From NCBI GenBank assembly GCA_017446355.1, contig JAFSQZ010000003.1, forward strand, positions 1 to 25,336: a DNA stretch of 25,336 nucleotides, written 5' to 3'. Made by a program: the position numbers and the translations under genes. Source of the DNA: Neisseriaceae bacterium. Its GTDB lineage: Bacteria; Pseudomonadota; Gammaproteobacteria; Burkholderiales; Neisseriaceae. The notes under the pieces were generated by a model that saw only the letters and a list, made by a program, of their open reading frames with translations, was not told the DNA's origin and did no database searches. Below are positions 14,223 through 21,192 of the stretch, piece by piece (the first letter of the stretch is position 1; the number at the start of each line of letters is the position of its first letter).

Positions 14223-15154
14223 TGACTCAAAAAACCATTACTTTGGCCAATCCACGTGGTTTTTGTGCTGGGGTGGATCGCGCCATCAGTATTGTGGAGC
14301 GCGCACTGGCTGAATTTGGTGCGCCGATTTATGTGCGACACGAGGTGGTACACAATAAATTTGTGGTGGACAATTTGCGTGAAAAAGGTGCGATTTTTGT
14401 AGAAGAATTAAGTGAAGTACCAAGTGGGGCAACTTTGATTTATTCTGCACACGGCGTATCCAAAGCGGTACAAGAAGAAGCTATTGCACGTGGCTTTCGG
14501 GTGTTTGATGCGACTTGCCCTTTGGTAACCAAAGTGCATAAAGAAGTGGTTCGTTTAGATGCGCAGGGTTTTGAAATCGTGATGATTGGGCATGCGGGAC
14601 ACGTTGAAGTGGAAGGAACGATGGGACAGCTGCCTGAAAATAAAATGTTGTTGGTGGAAACCGCTGATGATGTGGCAAAATTAGTGGTTAAAGATGCTGA
14701 TAAATTGGCATACGTGAGTCAAACAACACTTTCTGTGGACGAAACGCGCGATATTATTGCTGCCTTAAAAGCACGTTTCCCTGCCATTAAAAATCCTCAT
14801 AAGGAAGATATTTGCTATGCGACCACCAATCGTCAGCAGGCAGTTAAAAATTTAACGGAACAATGTGATGTGGTGATTGTGGTGGGGTCGCCAAATTCAT
14901 CTAACAGTAATCGCTTGCGCGAAGTGGCAATTTTGCGCGGTGTGGACGCGTATATGGTGGACAATGCTTCCCATTTGCAAGAGTCTTGGTTTGCAGGAAG
15001 AAATAAAGTGGGCATCACAGCAGGTGCCAGTGCGCCTGAATTGTTGGTAACCGAAGTGGTGGCGCAAATCCAAAAATGGGGGTTTGATACAGTGTTGCAA
15101 GGCAAAGGCGAAGTGGAAAGTATTGCGTTTGTGTTGCCAAAAGAATTGCGTTAA
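14222..15154 (+). CDS. ispH: 4-hydroxy-3-methylbut-2-enyl diphosphate reductase
   Basis: Last step of the MEP isoprenoid pathway: HMBPP to IPP and DMAPP, with a [4Fe-4S] cluster. 310 residues. The three cluster cysteines are C15 (PRGFCAGVDRA), C99 (DATCPLVTKVH) and C198 (DICYATTNRQ), equivalent to C12, C96 and C197 of E. coli. Other landmarks are RHEVVHNK, YSAHGVS, GHAGHVEVEGTMGQ and the SSNSNRL diphosphate site. The ATG overlaps the lspA stop by one base. A DUS core lies inside (14629-14638), encoding part of GQLPEN. A large inverted repeat follows 70 bp after the stop; no standard terminator is obvious. Confidence 0.97.
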   Translation: MTQKTITLANPRGFCAGVDRAISIVERALAEFGAPIYVRHEVVHNKFVVDNLREKGAIFVEELSEVPSGATLIYSAHGVSKAVQEEAIARGFRVFDATCPLVTKVHKEVVRLDAQGFEIVMIGHAGHVEVEGTMGQLPENKMLLVETADDVAKLVVKDADKLAYVSQTTLSVDETRDIIAALKARFPAIKNPHKEDICYATTNRQQAVKNLTEQCDVVIVVGSPNSSNSNRLREVAILRGVDAYMVDNASHLQESWFAGRNKVGITAGASAPELLVTEVVAQIQKWGFDTVLQGKGEVESIAFVLPKELR

Positions 15155-15225
15155 GTATAAAACCGTAGCACCTTTGACATCTTTTCGCGCTGGCTTTGAT
15201 GCCTAAAAATTAGGGGCTATTAAAT

Positions 15226-15295
15226 TGTAGGAATTCGTAGCGTTCTTTACACTATTTGCGAGATAATAGTGTAAAGAACGCTACGAATTCCTACA
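15226..15295. repeat. 31-bp perfect inverted repeat (70-bp hairpin element)
   Basis: Arms 15226-15256 and 15265-15295 are perfectly complementary over 31 bp, with the 8-base loop TGCGAGAT. The arms begin TGTAGGAATTCGTAGCG and contain GTTCTTTACACTATT. TTAAA occurs one base before the left arm and directly after the right arm, perhaps a target duplication. No T-run follows, so it is not a classic terminator. No ORF inside. Confidence 0.85.
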
Positions 15296-15320
15296 TTAAA
15301 CAAGTTGTTACGATGGATTG

Positions 15321-15701
15321 TTATTTTAATTGCTGCCAGTGCTTAATAAAGGCATCAACATCAGCTCGGGAATAACCAAGTAACAGACCTATGATGATTT
15401 CCATTTCCTGCCAGCAATTACTTTTGCTAGCAGGTGCATTATACAAAGAAGCGTGTAGCATATGATAAAAACACAATGCCTTTTCTCGTTTACCACGCCG
15501 ATAGAAAATATGTACAGGCATTTTAATTTCAGATTCTTTGTCTAACTTAATAATATCATCACCGTCTTTAAGTGATGAAAATCTTGGGTCAACACCAGGA
15601 TGATCTAAATCACAACAAAAATAAGCGATATCTTTTTTCCCTGCTAACATTAAATCAAATTCAATGCCTTCATGTGGTCCAATTTTACCTTGTGTTTCCA
15701 T
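15321..15701 (-). CDS. Uncharacterised cytosolic protein, coupled to a secreted Cys-rich peptide
   Basis: 126 residues from ATG 15701, whose A is the last base of the upstream gene's TGA (TGATG coupling); an ATG two codons earlier (15707) would overlap more. No signal peptide or membrane span. It starts METQGKIGPHEGIEFDLML and has GKKDIAYFCCDLDH and a strand-rich middle. It ends with a helical block, EIIIGLLLGYSRADVDAFIKH, which looks like a conserved C-terminal motif, but I cannot name the family. Codon use is unremarkable. Close coupling with a small exported protein, a strong promoter and a position between ispH and metG suggest a self-contained two-gene unit; whether it is a toxin/immunity-like or a metal-related pair is open. 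Confidence 0.65.
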   Translation of the reverse strand: METQGKIGPHEGIEFDLMLAGKKDIAYFCCDLDHPGVDPRFSSLKDGDDIIKLDKESEIKMPVHIFYRRGKREKALCFYHMLHASLYNAPASKSNCWQEMEIIIGLLLGYSRADVDAFIKHWQQLK

Positions 15702-15922
15702 CACCATTTACACCCCATATCTTCATATGGATGGTATCCATATTTGTTCTTAAAACAATCCCAACATATGTTTCCTGCTGGACTTTCCCAGTTGCCATTC
15801 GGTCCTGAACACACAACACATCTAAAACACATCGCACGAGAAGAACGCTCGGTGTATTCTACACCAGCAGCATGACCAAAAAACGAAAGACAAGTAAGCA
15901 GTAGTAATGCAATTTTTTTCAT
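15701..15922 (-). CDS. Small secreted Cys-rich protein
   Basis: 73 residues. Signal peptide MKKIALLLLTCLSFFGHAAG with cleavage likely after HAA or AAG. The mature part of ~54 residues has six Cys: AMCFRCVVCSGPNGNW, then NICWDCF, then GCKW at the end. The two CxxC pairs look like a zinc-ribbon or a disulfide-knotted mini-protein. I recognise no family. It is the first gene of a two-gene unit and overlaps its partner by one base. The promoter upstream is close to consensus and carries a long palindrome. The clean signal peptide, the coupling and the promoter support a real gene despite its size. Confidence 0.7.
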   Translation of the reverse strand: MKKIALLLLTCLSFFGHAAGVEYTERSSRAMCFRCVVCSGPNGNWESPAGNICWDCFKNKYGYHPYEDMGCKW

Positions 15923-15934
15923 TATTTAAATACC

Positions 15935-15980
15935 TTTAATCTAAATGATACATATTATTATTTAGATTAAATCAAGTCAA
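15935..15980 (-). promoter_or_regulatory. Strong promoter with 12-bp palindromic operator candidate
   Basis: Minus strand: TTGACT (15975-15980), 17-bp spacer, TAATAT (15952-15957). The inverted repeat TTTAATCTAAAT (15935-15946) and ATTTAGATTAAA (15960-15971) is perfect over 12 bp with a 13-base centre. One arm fills the spacer and the other lies just after the -10, so a dimeric repressor bound here would cover the promoter. The regulator is unknown. Confidence 0.65.
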
Positions 15981-16012
15981 TAAAGCAGCAATAGCTTTTT
16001 TGTAAATCATTA

Positions 16013-16143
16013 AAACCTTTGCAAAATCTGCTTTTGCCACTCATCACTATTGAGTAAAGAAAAAAAATCTTTTGATAAAACACCATATTAAATATTTCAT
16101 TTTTCTATACTTCATTCAGAATAACGAGTTTTGTAAAGGTTTC
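16013..16143. repeat. MITE-like palindromic element, copy 2 (decayed)
   Basis: Left end AAACCTTTGCAAAATCTG; right end ATAACGAGTTTTGTAAAGGTTTC, an inverted match. Inside lie TTCAGAATAACGAG, related to TTCTGAA/TTCAAAATGACGAG of the other copies, and an AT-rich centre. A palindromic DUS (16141-16155) overlaps the right end. The element sits directly upstream of the metG promoter region. Confidence 0.5.
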
Positions 16144-16205
16144 AGGCTGCCTGAATACTGCTTTTATGGCATAATCACGCTATTTTTGTTGTGAAAGAAT
16201 TAAAG

Positions 16206-18278
16206 ATGACTAAACGTAAAATATTGGTAACATCTGCTTTGCCTTATGCTAATGGTGCCATTCATTTGGGACATATGGTTGAACATATTCAAACAGATAT
16301 TTGGGTGCGTTTTCAAAAAATGCGTGGGCATGAATGCTATTATTGTTGCGCGGACGATACGCACGGCACGCCCATTATGTTGGCAGCAGAAAAACAAGGC
16401 ATCAGCCCTGAAGAATTGATTGCAAAAGTCCATCAGGAACACATCGCGGATTTCTCTGGCTTTGGCATCGGCTACGATAATTATTACAGTACCCATTCGC
16501 TTGAGAATAGACATTTTTCAGAAACCATTTACCAAGCCTTAAAAGCCAATAATAAAATTCAAAGTCGCAATATTCAGCAGTTGTTTGACCCTGAAAAACA
16601 AATGTTTTTGCCTGACCGTTTTGTGAAAGGTGAATGTCCAAAATGTCATGCAAAAGACCAATATGGGGATAACTGTGAAAGCTGTGGCGCAACTTATTCA
16701 CCAACAGAGCTTATCAATCCTTATTCCGCTGTGTCGGGGGCAACACCTGTTTTAAAAGAAACCGAACACTTTTTCTTTAAATTAAGTGAATGCGCAGACT
16801 TTTTGCGTGATTGGACAAGTGGGCAAACAGTGTTAGCAAATGGTCAAACGCAAACACATTTGCAAGCACAATCGCTTAACAAAATGAATGAATGGTTAGG
16901 CGAAGATGAAGAAGGAAATTCCACATTAAGTGATTGGGACATTAGTCGCGATGCGCCTTATTTTGGTTTCCAAATTCCTGATGCGCCTAATAAATATTTT
17001 TATGTATGGTTGGACGCGCCTGTGGGTTATATGGCGAGTTTTCAAAACTTATGTACACGTTTAGGCTTGGATTTCAATGAATTTTTCCGCGCCGACAGCG
17101 AAACCGAAATGTATCACTTTATTGGCAAAGACATTTTGTATTTCCACGCACTTTTTTGGCCTGCTATGTTGCAATTTAGCGGTTATCGCACGCCCACTGG
17201 TGTGTTTGCGCACGGCTTTTTAACGGTGGACGGACAAAAAATGTCCAAATCACGCGGCACGTTTATCACGGCACGTTCTTATTTAGACGGTGGTTTGAAT
17301 CCAGAATGGATGCGCTATTACATCGCTGCCAAACTCAATAGCCGTATTGAAGACATTGATTTGAATTTACAAGACTTTATTGCACGCGTAAACAGTGATT
17401 TGGTTGGCAAATACGTTAACATCGCTGCACGCGCAGCAGGTTTTATACGTAAACGTTTTTCAGGCAGCCTGAAAGCCGTAGAAAATAGTGAATTGCTGCA
17501 ACAACTTATTGCAAAATCCGAAACCATTGCCAACGATTACGAAACACGTGAATACGCCAAAGCTTTACGCGAAGTAATGACATTAGCGGACACAGTTAAT
17601 GAATACGTAGATGCCAACAAACCTTGGGAACTTGCCAAACAAGCAGACCAAGAAACACGCTTACATCAAGTATGCAGCGAATTGATTAACGCGTTTAAAA
17701 TATTGACCGTATACTTATCGCCAGTGCTGCCCAAAGTCGCCGAACACGCCGCAGCATTTTTAAACATCAACGCATTAACTTGGCAAGACAGCACACAAAC
17801 GCTGCCTGAAAACCATCAAATCAATGAATACAAACATTTAATGCAACGCATAGAGGAAAAACAAGTGAGTGATTTAGTAGAAGCCAATAAACAAAGCATT
17901 CAGGCAGCCGCCACACCTGAAAGCAGTCAATACGTACCCGTAAGTGAGCAATGCAGTTTTGATGACTTTATGAAAGTAGATATGCGCGTTGCCAAAGTAT
18001 TGAATTGTGAAGCGGTTGAAGGCAGCACCAAACTTCTAAAATTCAGTTTGGATTTTGGTTTTGAAACGCGCACCATTTTCTCGGGCATTGCTGCAAGTTA
18101 CCCTAATCCTGCTGAATTAAATGGTCGTTACGTCATTGCTGTGGTCAATTTCGCGCCACGCAAAATGGCAAAATTCGGCGTATCCGAAGGCATGATACTT
18201 TCTGCAGCAGACAAAGATGGTAAATTACGCTTATTGGACGTACACGCTGGCGCACAAGCAGGCGATAAAGTGGGTTGA
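16206..18278 (+). CDS. metG: Methionyl-tRNA synthetase
   Basis: 690 residues, the long dimeric form. The class I signature is H20-L-G-H23 and the KMSKS loop K345-S349. A zinc knuckle C144, C147, C157, C160 (CPKC, then NCESC) lies in the connective peptide. The C-terminal tRNA-binding domain (OB fold, ~590-690) carries DFMKVDMRVAKVLNCE and GVSEGMILSA. Start: ATG 16206; the frame is open as GTG at 16191, but AAAG precedes the ATG and homologues begin MT(K)RKILVTSALPYANG. A likely extended -10, TGGCATAAT (16167-16175), lies just after a palindromic DUS. A DUS inside the gene (17459-17473) encodes FSGSLK in place of FEGRLK-like residues of Neisseria, without changing length; two more cores occur (17801, 17899). 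Confidence 0.97.
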   Translation: MTKRKILVTSALPYANGAIHLGHMVEHIQTDIWVRFQKMRGHECYYCCADDTHGTPIMLAAEKQGISPEELIAKVHQEHIADFSGFGIGYDNYYSTHSLENRHFSETIYQALKANNKIQSRNIQQLFDPEKQMFLPDRFVKGECPKCHAKDQYGDNCESCGATYSPTELINPYSAVSGATPVLKETEHFFFKLSECADFLRDWTSGQTVLANGQTQTHLQAQSLNKMNEWLGEDEEGNSTLSDWDISRDAPYFGFQIPDAPNKYFYVWLDAPVGYMASFQNLCTRLGLDFNEFFRADSETEMYHFIGKDILYFHALFWPAMLQFSGYRTPTGVFAHGFLTVDGQKMSKSRGTFITARSYLDGGLNPEWMRYYIAAKLNSRIEDIDLNLQDFIARVNSDLVGKYVNIAARAAGFIRKRFSGSLKAVENSELLQQLIAKSETIANDYETREYAKALREVMTLADTVNEYVDANKPWELAKQADQETRLHQVCSELINAFKILTVYLSPVLPKVAEHAAAFLNINALTWQDSTQTLPENHQINEYKHLMQRIEEKQVSDLVEANKQSIQAAATPESSQYVPVSEQCSFDDFMKVDMRVAKVLNCEAVEGSTKLLKFSLDFGFETRTIFSGIAASYPNPAELNGRYVIAVVNFAPRKMAKFGVSEGMILSAADKDGKLRLLDVHAGAQAGDKVG

Positions 18279-18298
18279 TAAGCAAATTATCTGTGATG

Positions 18299-18333
18299 AA
18301 AAGACGCTTGAAAACATTTAAGCGTCTTTTTTG
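18299..18333 (+). terminator. Intrinsic terminator of metG
   Basis: AAAAGACGCTT (18299-18309) pairs with AAGCGTCTTTT (18320-18330) over 11 bp with a 10-base loop, followed by further T. It lies 20 bp past the metG stop. Confidence 0.9.
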
Positions 18334-18347
18334 TATTCAGGCAGCCT

Positions 18348-18490
18348 GAAACCTTCGCAAAACTTGTCATTCTGAACTTTTCGCAGAAAAGTGAAGAATC
18401 TTATTCTTTATTTTATAAAGATTTTTTCCTTTCACTTCGTTCAAGGTCAAAATGACGAATAGTACAAAGTAGGATTTTGCAAAGGTTTCA
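18348..18490. repeat. MITE-like palindromic element, copy 3, with DUS-type ends
   Basis: Left end GAAACCTTCGCAAAACTTG, then TCATTCTGAAC and GTGAAGAATCTT; right end AAAATGACGAATAG, then TTTTGCAAAGGTTTC. The termini are inverted copies with two changes. A palindromic DUS flanks the left end (18336-18350) and a shortened one (TTTCAGCCTGAA) the right. The centre AAGAATCTTATTC...TTTATAAAGATTTTTTCC retains the inner stem in part. No coding capacity. Confidence 0.6.
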
Positions 18491-18497
18491 GCCTGAA

Positions 18498-19001
18498 TTA
18501 TTTTCTCCAGCTAATTTTATCGGACAATTCCACTTCGTGTGGATTGATACGCGCTTGGTCTTCTTGCCCCAAATCAACCAATTTTCTCAATTTTGTCATA
18601 TAGTTATTAACGTTTAAACCGTTATTAAAACGTTGAGCTTCCCACAAAGTTTCCGCCAATGCTTCCATCATTTCGTGTTCGGCTTGTCCCCAATCGCCAT
18701 TGTGGCGTGTACACAAAGTTTCGTGAATCGCGCGAATACCAAAAGGTTGGTCAATCGCCACTTGTTCTTGAATGCTCAAATGCAAAGACAAATGTAAAAA
18801 AGGATTGCTTTGTCCGTGTTCAGGCAGCCATTCGTGTTCCAAATAATGCTCAATATTTTCTAAAATAGGCGCGTATTCTTGATGCGCTTCCAGCAACACC
18901 AATGCTTTTTGTTGCAAAGCATCTAGTTGCAAAGGCGCAAAACGTTTTTGCCAAACATCAGCAAAAAAACGGCGAACATCGTGTGTGTTGACATCATACA
19001 T
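18498..19001 (-). CDS. DUF1841 family protein
   Basis: 167 residues, cytosolic, acidic and helical. The family pattern is clear: VRRFFADVWQKR at the start, NPFLHLSLHLSIQEQVAIDQPFGIR in the middle (the most conserved block), and MMEALAETLWEAQRFNN afterwards. DUF1841 is widespread in beta- and gammaproteobacteria, without an assigned function. The protein extends ~20 residues past the usual end (ARINPHEVELSDKISWRK). It is a single gene on the minus strand, convergent with metG; a MITE-like element separates the two. A DUS core lies inside the gene (18819-18828). Confidence 0.9.
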   Translation of the reverse strand: MYDVNTHDVRRFFADVWQKRFAPLQLDALQQKALVLLEAHQEYAPILENIEHYLEHEWLPEHGQSNPFLHLSLHLSIQEQVAIDQPFGIRAIHETLCTRHNGDWGQAEHEMMEALAETLWEAQRFNNGLNVNNYMTKLRKLVDLGQEDQARINPHEVELSDKISWRK

Positions 19002-19091
19002 CGTATGCTTTTCCTATCATTTTTTATTGACTGGATAACGTTTTTTAGACGCGTAACGGTTTCAGGCTGCCTGAAAGACTAAATTAAAAGA

Positions 19092-19481
19092 TTAACGACA
19101 AGAAGAAAATGGCACAATATCATCTACCAAAACAAAGCGGTCTTTATCAATTACGCGAATATGGACTTTCTGCATACCGTCTTGCTTTAATGATAGTATT
19201 TTTGGTTTGCACGCTATCTTTTTTACTTCAGATTGCAAGCCACGAGCCATTTCGCGTTGTATTTGTGGATTAGTTTTTGTGGAAACATTCAATAAATATT
19301 CGTAGCCTGTCGTATCTCCTTGACAAGTTAATTTGTTAATAAATACATCTGACGTAATTTTTTTCGGTAATTCAGCATTGAGTTTTTTAAGTTCTGCCTT
19401 GGTGAGCGGATGTTCACACACTGACTGTGCAAAAGCAGGTGTTAAAATGCAAGCAGACAACAAAATAAACAGTTTTTTCAT
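19092..19481 (-). CDS. Small secreted/periplasmic protein of unknown function
   Basis: 129 residues from ATG 19481 (MKKLFILLSACILTPAFA, a Sec signal peptide, cleavage after AFA). The frame is open to 19550, but the extra residues would bury the signal, and GGAG lies nine bases before 19481. The mature protein is ~111 residues, with Cys in QSVCEHPL, NKLTCQGD, KIACKPK and the last residues SSCR, consistent with two disulfides. There is a basic helix (LTKAELKKLNAELPKKI) and strand-rich later parts. I recognise no family. It is 90 bp upstream of the DUF1841 gene in the same direction, with a palindromic DUS between them (19061-19075). Confidence 0.65.
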   Translation of the reverse strand: MKKLFILLSACILTPAFAQSVCEHPLTKAELKKLNAELPKKITSDVFINKLTCQGDTTGYEYLLNVSTKTNPQIQREMARGLQSEVKKIACKPKILSLKQDGMQKVHIRVIDKDRFVLVDDIVPFSSCR

Positions 19482-19653
19482 TGAGATACGCTCCATTAAA
19501 TAAAAAAAGGAATTCACTTTAATCAAAGCCTTGTCATTATTGTATCGCATATTTATTTTTCACGTGTCAGACAGTAAAGATTTTGTAGAAAACACGATGA
19601 CTAAATTTTTCTTAACCTTTATCAAACCTAACAAGTCTTTGCATAACAAATAC

Positions 19654-19682
19654 TTTTCAGGCAGCCTGAAAGCTGTTAGAAT
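19654..19682 (+). promoter_or_regulatory. ssrA promoter with DUS filling the spacer
   Basis: Extended -10: TG-T-TAGAAT, with TAGAAT at 19677-19682. A weak -35, TTTTCA (19654-19659), lies 17 bp upstream. The palindromic DUS at 19656-19670 occupies the -35 and spacer. The tmRNA 5' end is 14 bp after the -10. Confidence 0.55.
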
Positions 19683-19696
19683 TCGCGCTCACATTT

Positions 19697-20057
19697 GGGG
19701 GCGATCTTGGTTTCGACGGGGGTTGCGAAGCAGATGCGGGCATACCGAGTTTTCAGTAACTCGTAAAACACTGAATTAAAATAGTCGCAAACGACGAAAA
19801 CTTTGCATTAGCCGCTTAAGGCTTGCCGTTGCAGCAGTTGGTCAATGGGCTGTGTGAGGAAACTCACTGCAACGTCATATGACATTGACTGGTTTTCTAT
19901 TGGGTTACTTAATAGGAAATAAGATTAAAGGTAACTGGTTACTCAAAAGCCTGTTGGTCGGCGCGAGAGTAATGAGATTCAAGTAGACGCAACTAAGTAT
20001 GTAGAACGCTTTGTAGAGGATTTTCGGACGGGGGTTCAATTCCCCCCGCCTCCACCA
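19697..20057 (+). ncRNA. ssrA: tmRNA
   Basis: Transfer-messenger RNA for rescue of stalled ribosomes (with SmpB). 361 nt, near the E. coli size. The 5' end GGGGGCG (19697-19703) pairs with the 3' end in the same way as the E. coli acceptor, with one G-U; the 3' part TTCAATTCCCC is the T-arm and CCA is encoded (20055-20057). The tag reading frame is 19787-19819, GCA AAC ... GCT TAA, giving ANDENFALAA. The proteolysis tag thus differs from the E. coli ANDENYALAA by one conservative change. The resume codon is GCA, as usual. A strong terminator follows within 10 bp. Confidence 0.97.
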
Positions 20058-20066
20058 TTTTCAATA

Positions 20067-20100
20067 AATAACGCTCTAATGATTAGAGCGTTATTTTTAT
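20067..20100 (+). terminator. Intrinsic terminator of tmRNA
   Basis: AATAACGCTCTAAT (20067-20080) is the inverted match of ATTAGAGCGTTATT (20082-20095), followed by TTTAT. It lies 10 bp past the encoded CCA. Confidence 0.9.
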
Positions 20101-20203
20101 TGTCCAATAACCAGATAACTGGTTATAACGTATAGTGAGATTTTGCAGACGTTTTGAATGGTAGCAAACTTTTCAAAATGTTAGAAAACCAAAAAAATGA
20201 AAA

Positions 20204-20220
20204 GCTATTCTGTTAGAATA
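20204..20220 (+). promoter_or_regulatory. Extended -10 motif in a palindrome, upstream of the TlpA-like gene
   Basis: CTATTCTGTTAGAATAG (inverted repeat CTATTCT/AGAATAG) contains TG-T-TAGAAT (20211-20219). The same 16 bases recur at 21134-21149, and CTGTTAGAAT also forms the ssrA -10. Probably the promoter of 20371-20862, with a ~145-nt leader. No -35 is visible. Confidence 0.4.
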
Positions 20221-20370
20221 GTGGACTACCACAACTTGGCGTTGTTGCGTTTTACAATGATAGATAAACAGTTTTTTGCTTCTTTCAGGCAGGGTGGCGT
20301 AAAAATGTCATTTTAATCAGTACACAACACAACGCTATTTTCTACTCATCAATTAAGTAAATAAATCATT

Positions 20371-20862
20371 ATGAAAAAACTATTTCCTTTGTTGGTTGCT
20401 GTTATCATTATAGGCTTAATCGCTTTTACGCTGATGCCCAAAGCCGAAAGTGCGCCCGCTTTTCAATTAACCGATTTAAATAATCAATCCATCAGTAATG
20501 CCGATTTAAATAATCGCGTTACGCTCATCAATTTTTGGTTTCCTTCTTGTCCAGGTTGCGTGAGCGAAATGCCTAAACTGATTAAAATGGCGCAAGATTA
20601 TCAAAACAAAAACTTTCAAATCATCGGTGTTGCTGTGCCTATTGATACCAAAATTCGCGTAGAAAAATACGTCGCTGAACGCCAACTTCCTTTTCGTGTG
20701 GCTTATGACGATAATAAAATCGTTACCCAAAAATTTGTGAAAACGGAGCTGTTTCCCACCAGCGTACTGATTAATCAACGCGGTGAAATATTGAAAACTT
20801 TTGTTGGTGAGCCTGATTTTGTTCAACTTTACCAACAAGTAGACACTGAATTAGCTAAATAA
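20371..20862 (+). CDS. TlpA-like thioredoxin (thiol-disulfide oxidoreductase), membrane-anchored or periplasmic
   Basis: 163 residues. The N-terminal hydrophobic segment (~5-22) acts as a signal or anchor, with no strong cleavage site. A TlpA/ResA-type thioredoxin fold follows: PAFQLTDLNNQSISNADL, then INFWFPSC60-PGC63-VSEMPKL with active site CPGC (most TlpA proteins have CxPC, so Pro is at the first position here). The cis-Pro loop is ELFPTSVLIN, with GEILKTFVGEP at the end. It probably reduces or isomerises periplasmic disulfides, as in cytochrome c maturation or envelope protein repair; the substrate is unknown. It stands downstream of ssrA with its own promoter candidate. A small ORF follows 20 bp later. 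Confidence 0.88.
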   Translation: MKKLFPLLVAVIIIGLIAFTLMPKAESAPAFQLTDLNNQSISNADLNNRVTLINFWFPSCPGCVSEMPKLIKMAQDYQNKNFQIIGVAVPIDTKIRVEKYVAERQLPFRVAYDDNKIVTQKFVKTELFPTSVLINQRGEILKTFVGEPDFVQLYQQVDTELAK

Positions 20863-20882
20863 TTGTATTCAGGCTACCTGAA

Positions 20883-21083
20883 ATGAAAACAGAAATACAA
20901 AACGCCGTAGAAACCATACGCCAAGTCAAAAAAGAACGTACCGACCAAGAACGTTTGCAACAGTGGCAACATACTTGCCAAACACAGGGCTTTTCTGGTG
21001 AGTTTGCTTTGGCACAAAAATTGGGTCAAGAAGTTGCAACAGAAGAACAAATTCATATGATTGCAGAATTGTTTGGTCGCTAA
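20883..21083 (+). CDS. Small uncharacterised helical protein
   Basis: 66 residues, highly charged and helical (ETIRQVKKERTDQERLQQWQ; EFALAQKLGQEVATEEQIH), no signal peptide. I recognise no family. The ATG directly follows a variant DUS, AGGCTACCTGAA (20871-20882), and there is no other ribosome site. It lies 20 bp behind the TlpA-like gene, so translation could be coupled. An open frame of this length can arise by chance, but the composition is protein-like and the gene fills the space between two transcription units. Confidence 0.5.
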   Translation: MKTEIQNAVETIRQVKKERTDQERLQQWQHTCQTQGFSGEFALAQKLGQEVATEEQIHMIAELFGR

Positions 21084-21132
21084 ATTGATGAGGCAACATA
21101 ATGATTTGAATATCAATCCGCTTTGTCTAAAA

Positions 21133-21149
21133 GTATTCTGTTAGAATAG
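21133..21149 (+). promoter_or_regulatory. Extended -10 motif upstream of the rhomboid gene
   Basis: GTATTCTGTTAGAATAG shares 16 bases with 20205-20220 and contains TG-T-TAGAAT (21139-21147). It lies 45 bp before the rhomboid ATG, a normal promoter distance. No good -35 is visible. Confidence 0.45.
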
Positions 21150-21192
21150 CAACTTTTAATGTCGTGCAGCATTTCAGGCTGCCTGAATATTT

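Noticed and set aside
15155..15225. Possible terminator CTAA-AAA-TTAG after ispH
   Set aside because: The stem is only four A/T-rich pairs with no T-run; too weak to annotate.
19531..19779. 82-codon plus-strand frame
   Set aside because: It covers the ssrA promoter and the 5' part of tmRNA; the FSGSLK peptide is only the translated DUS.
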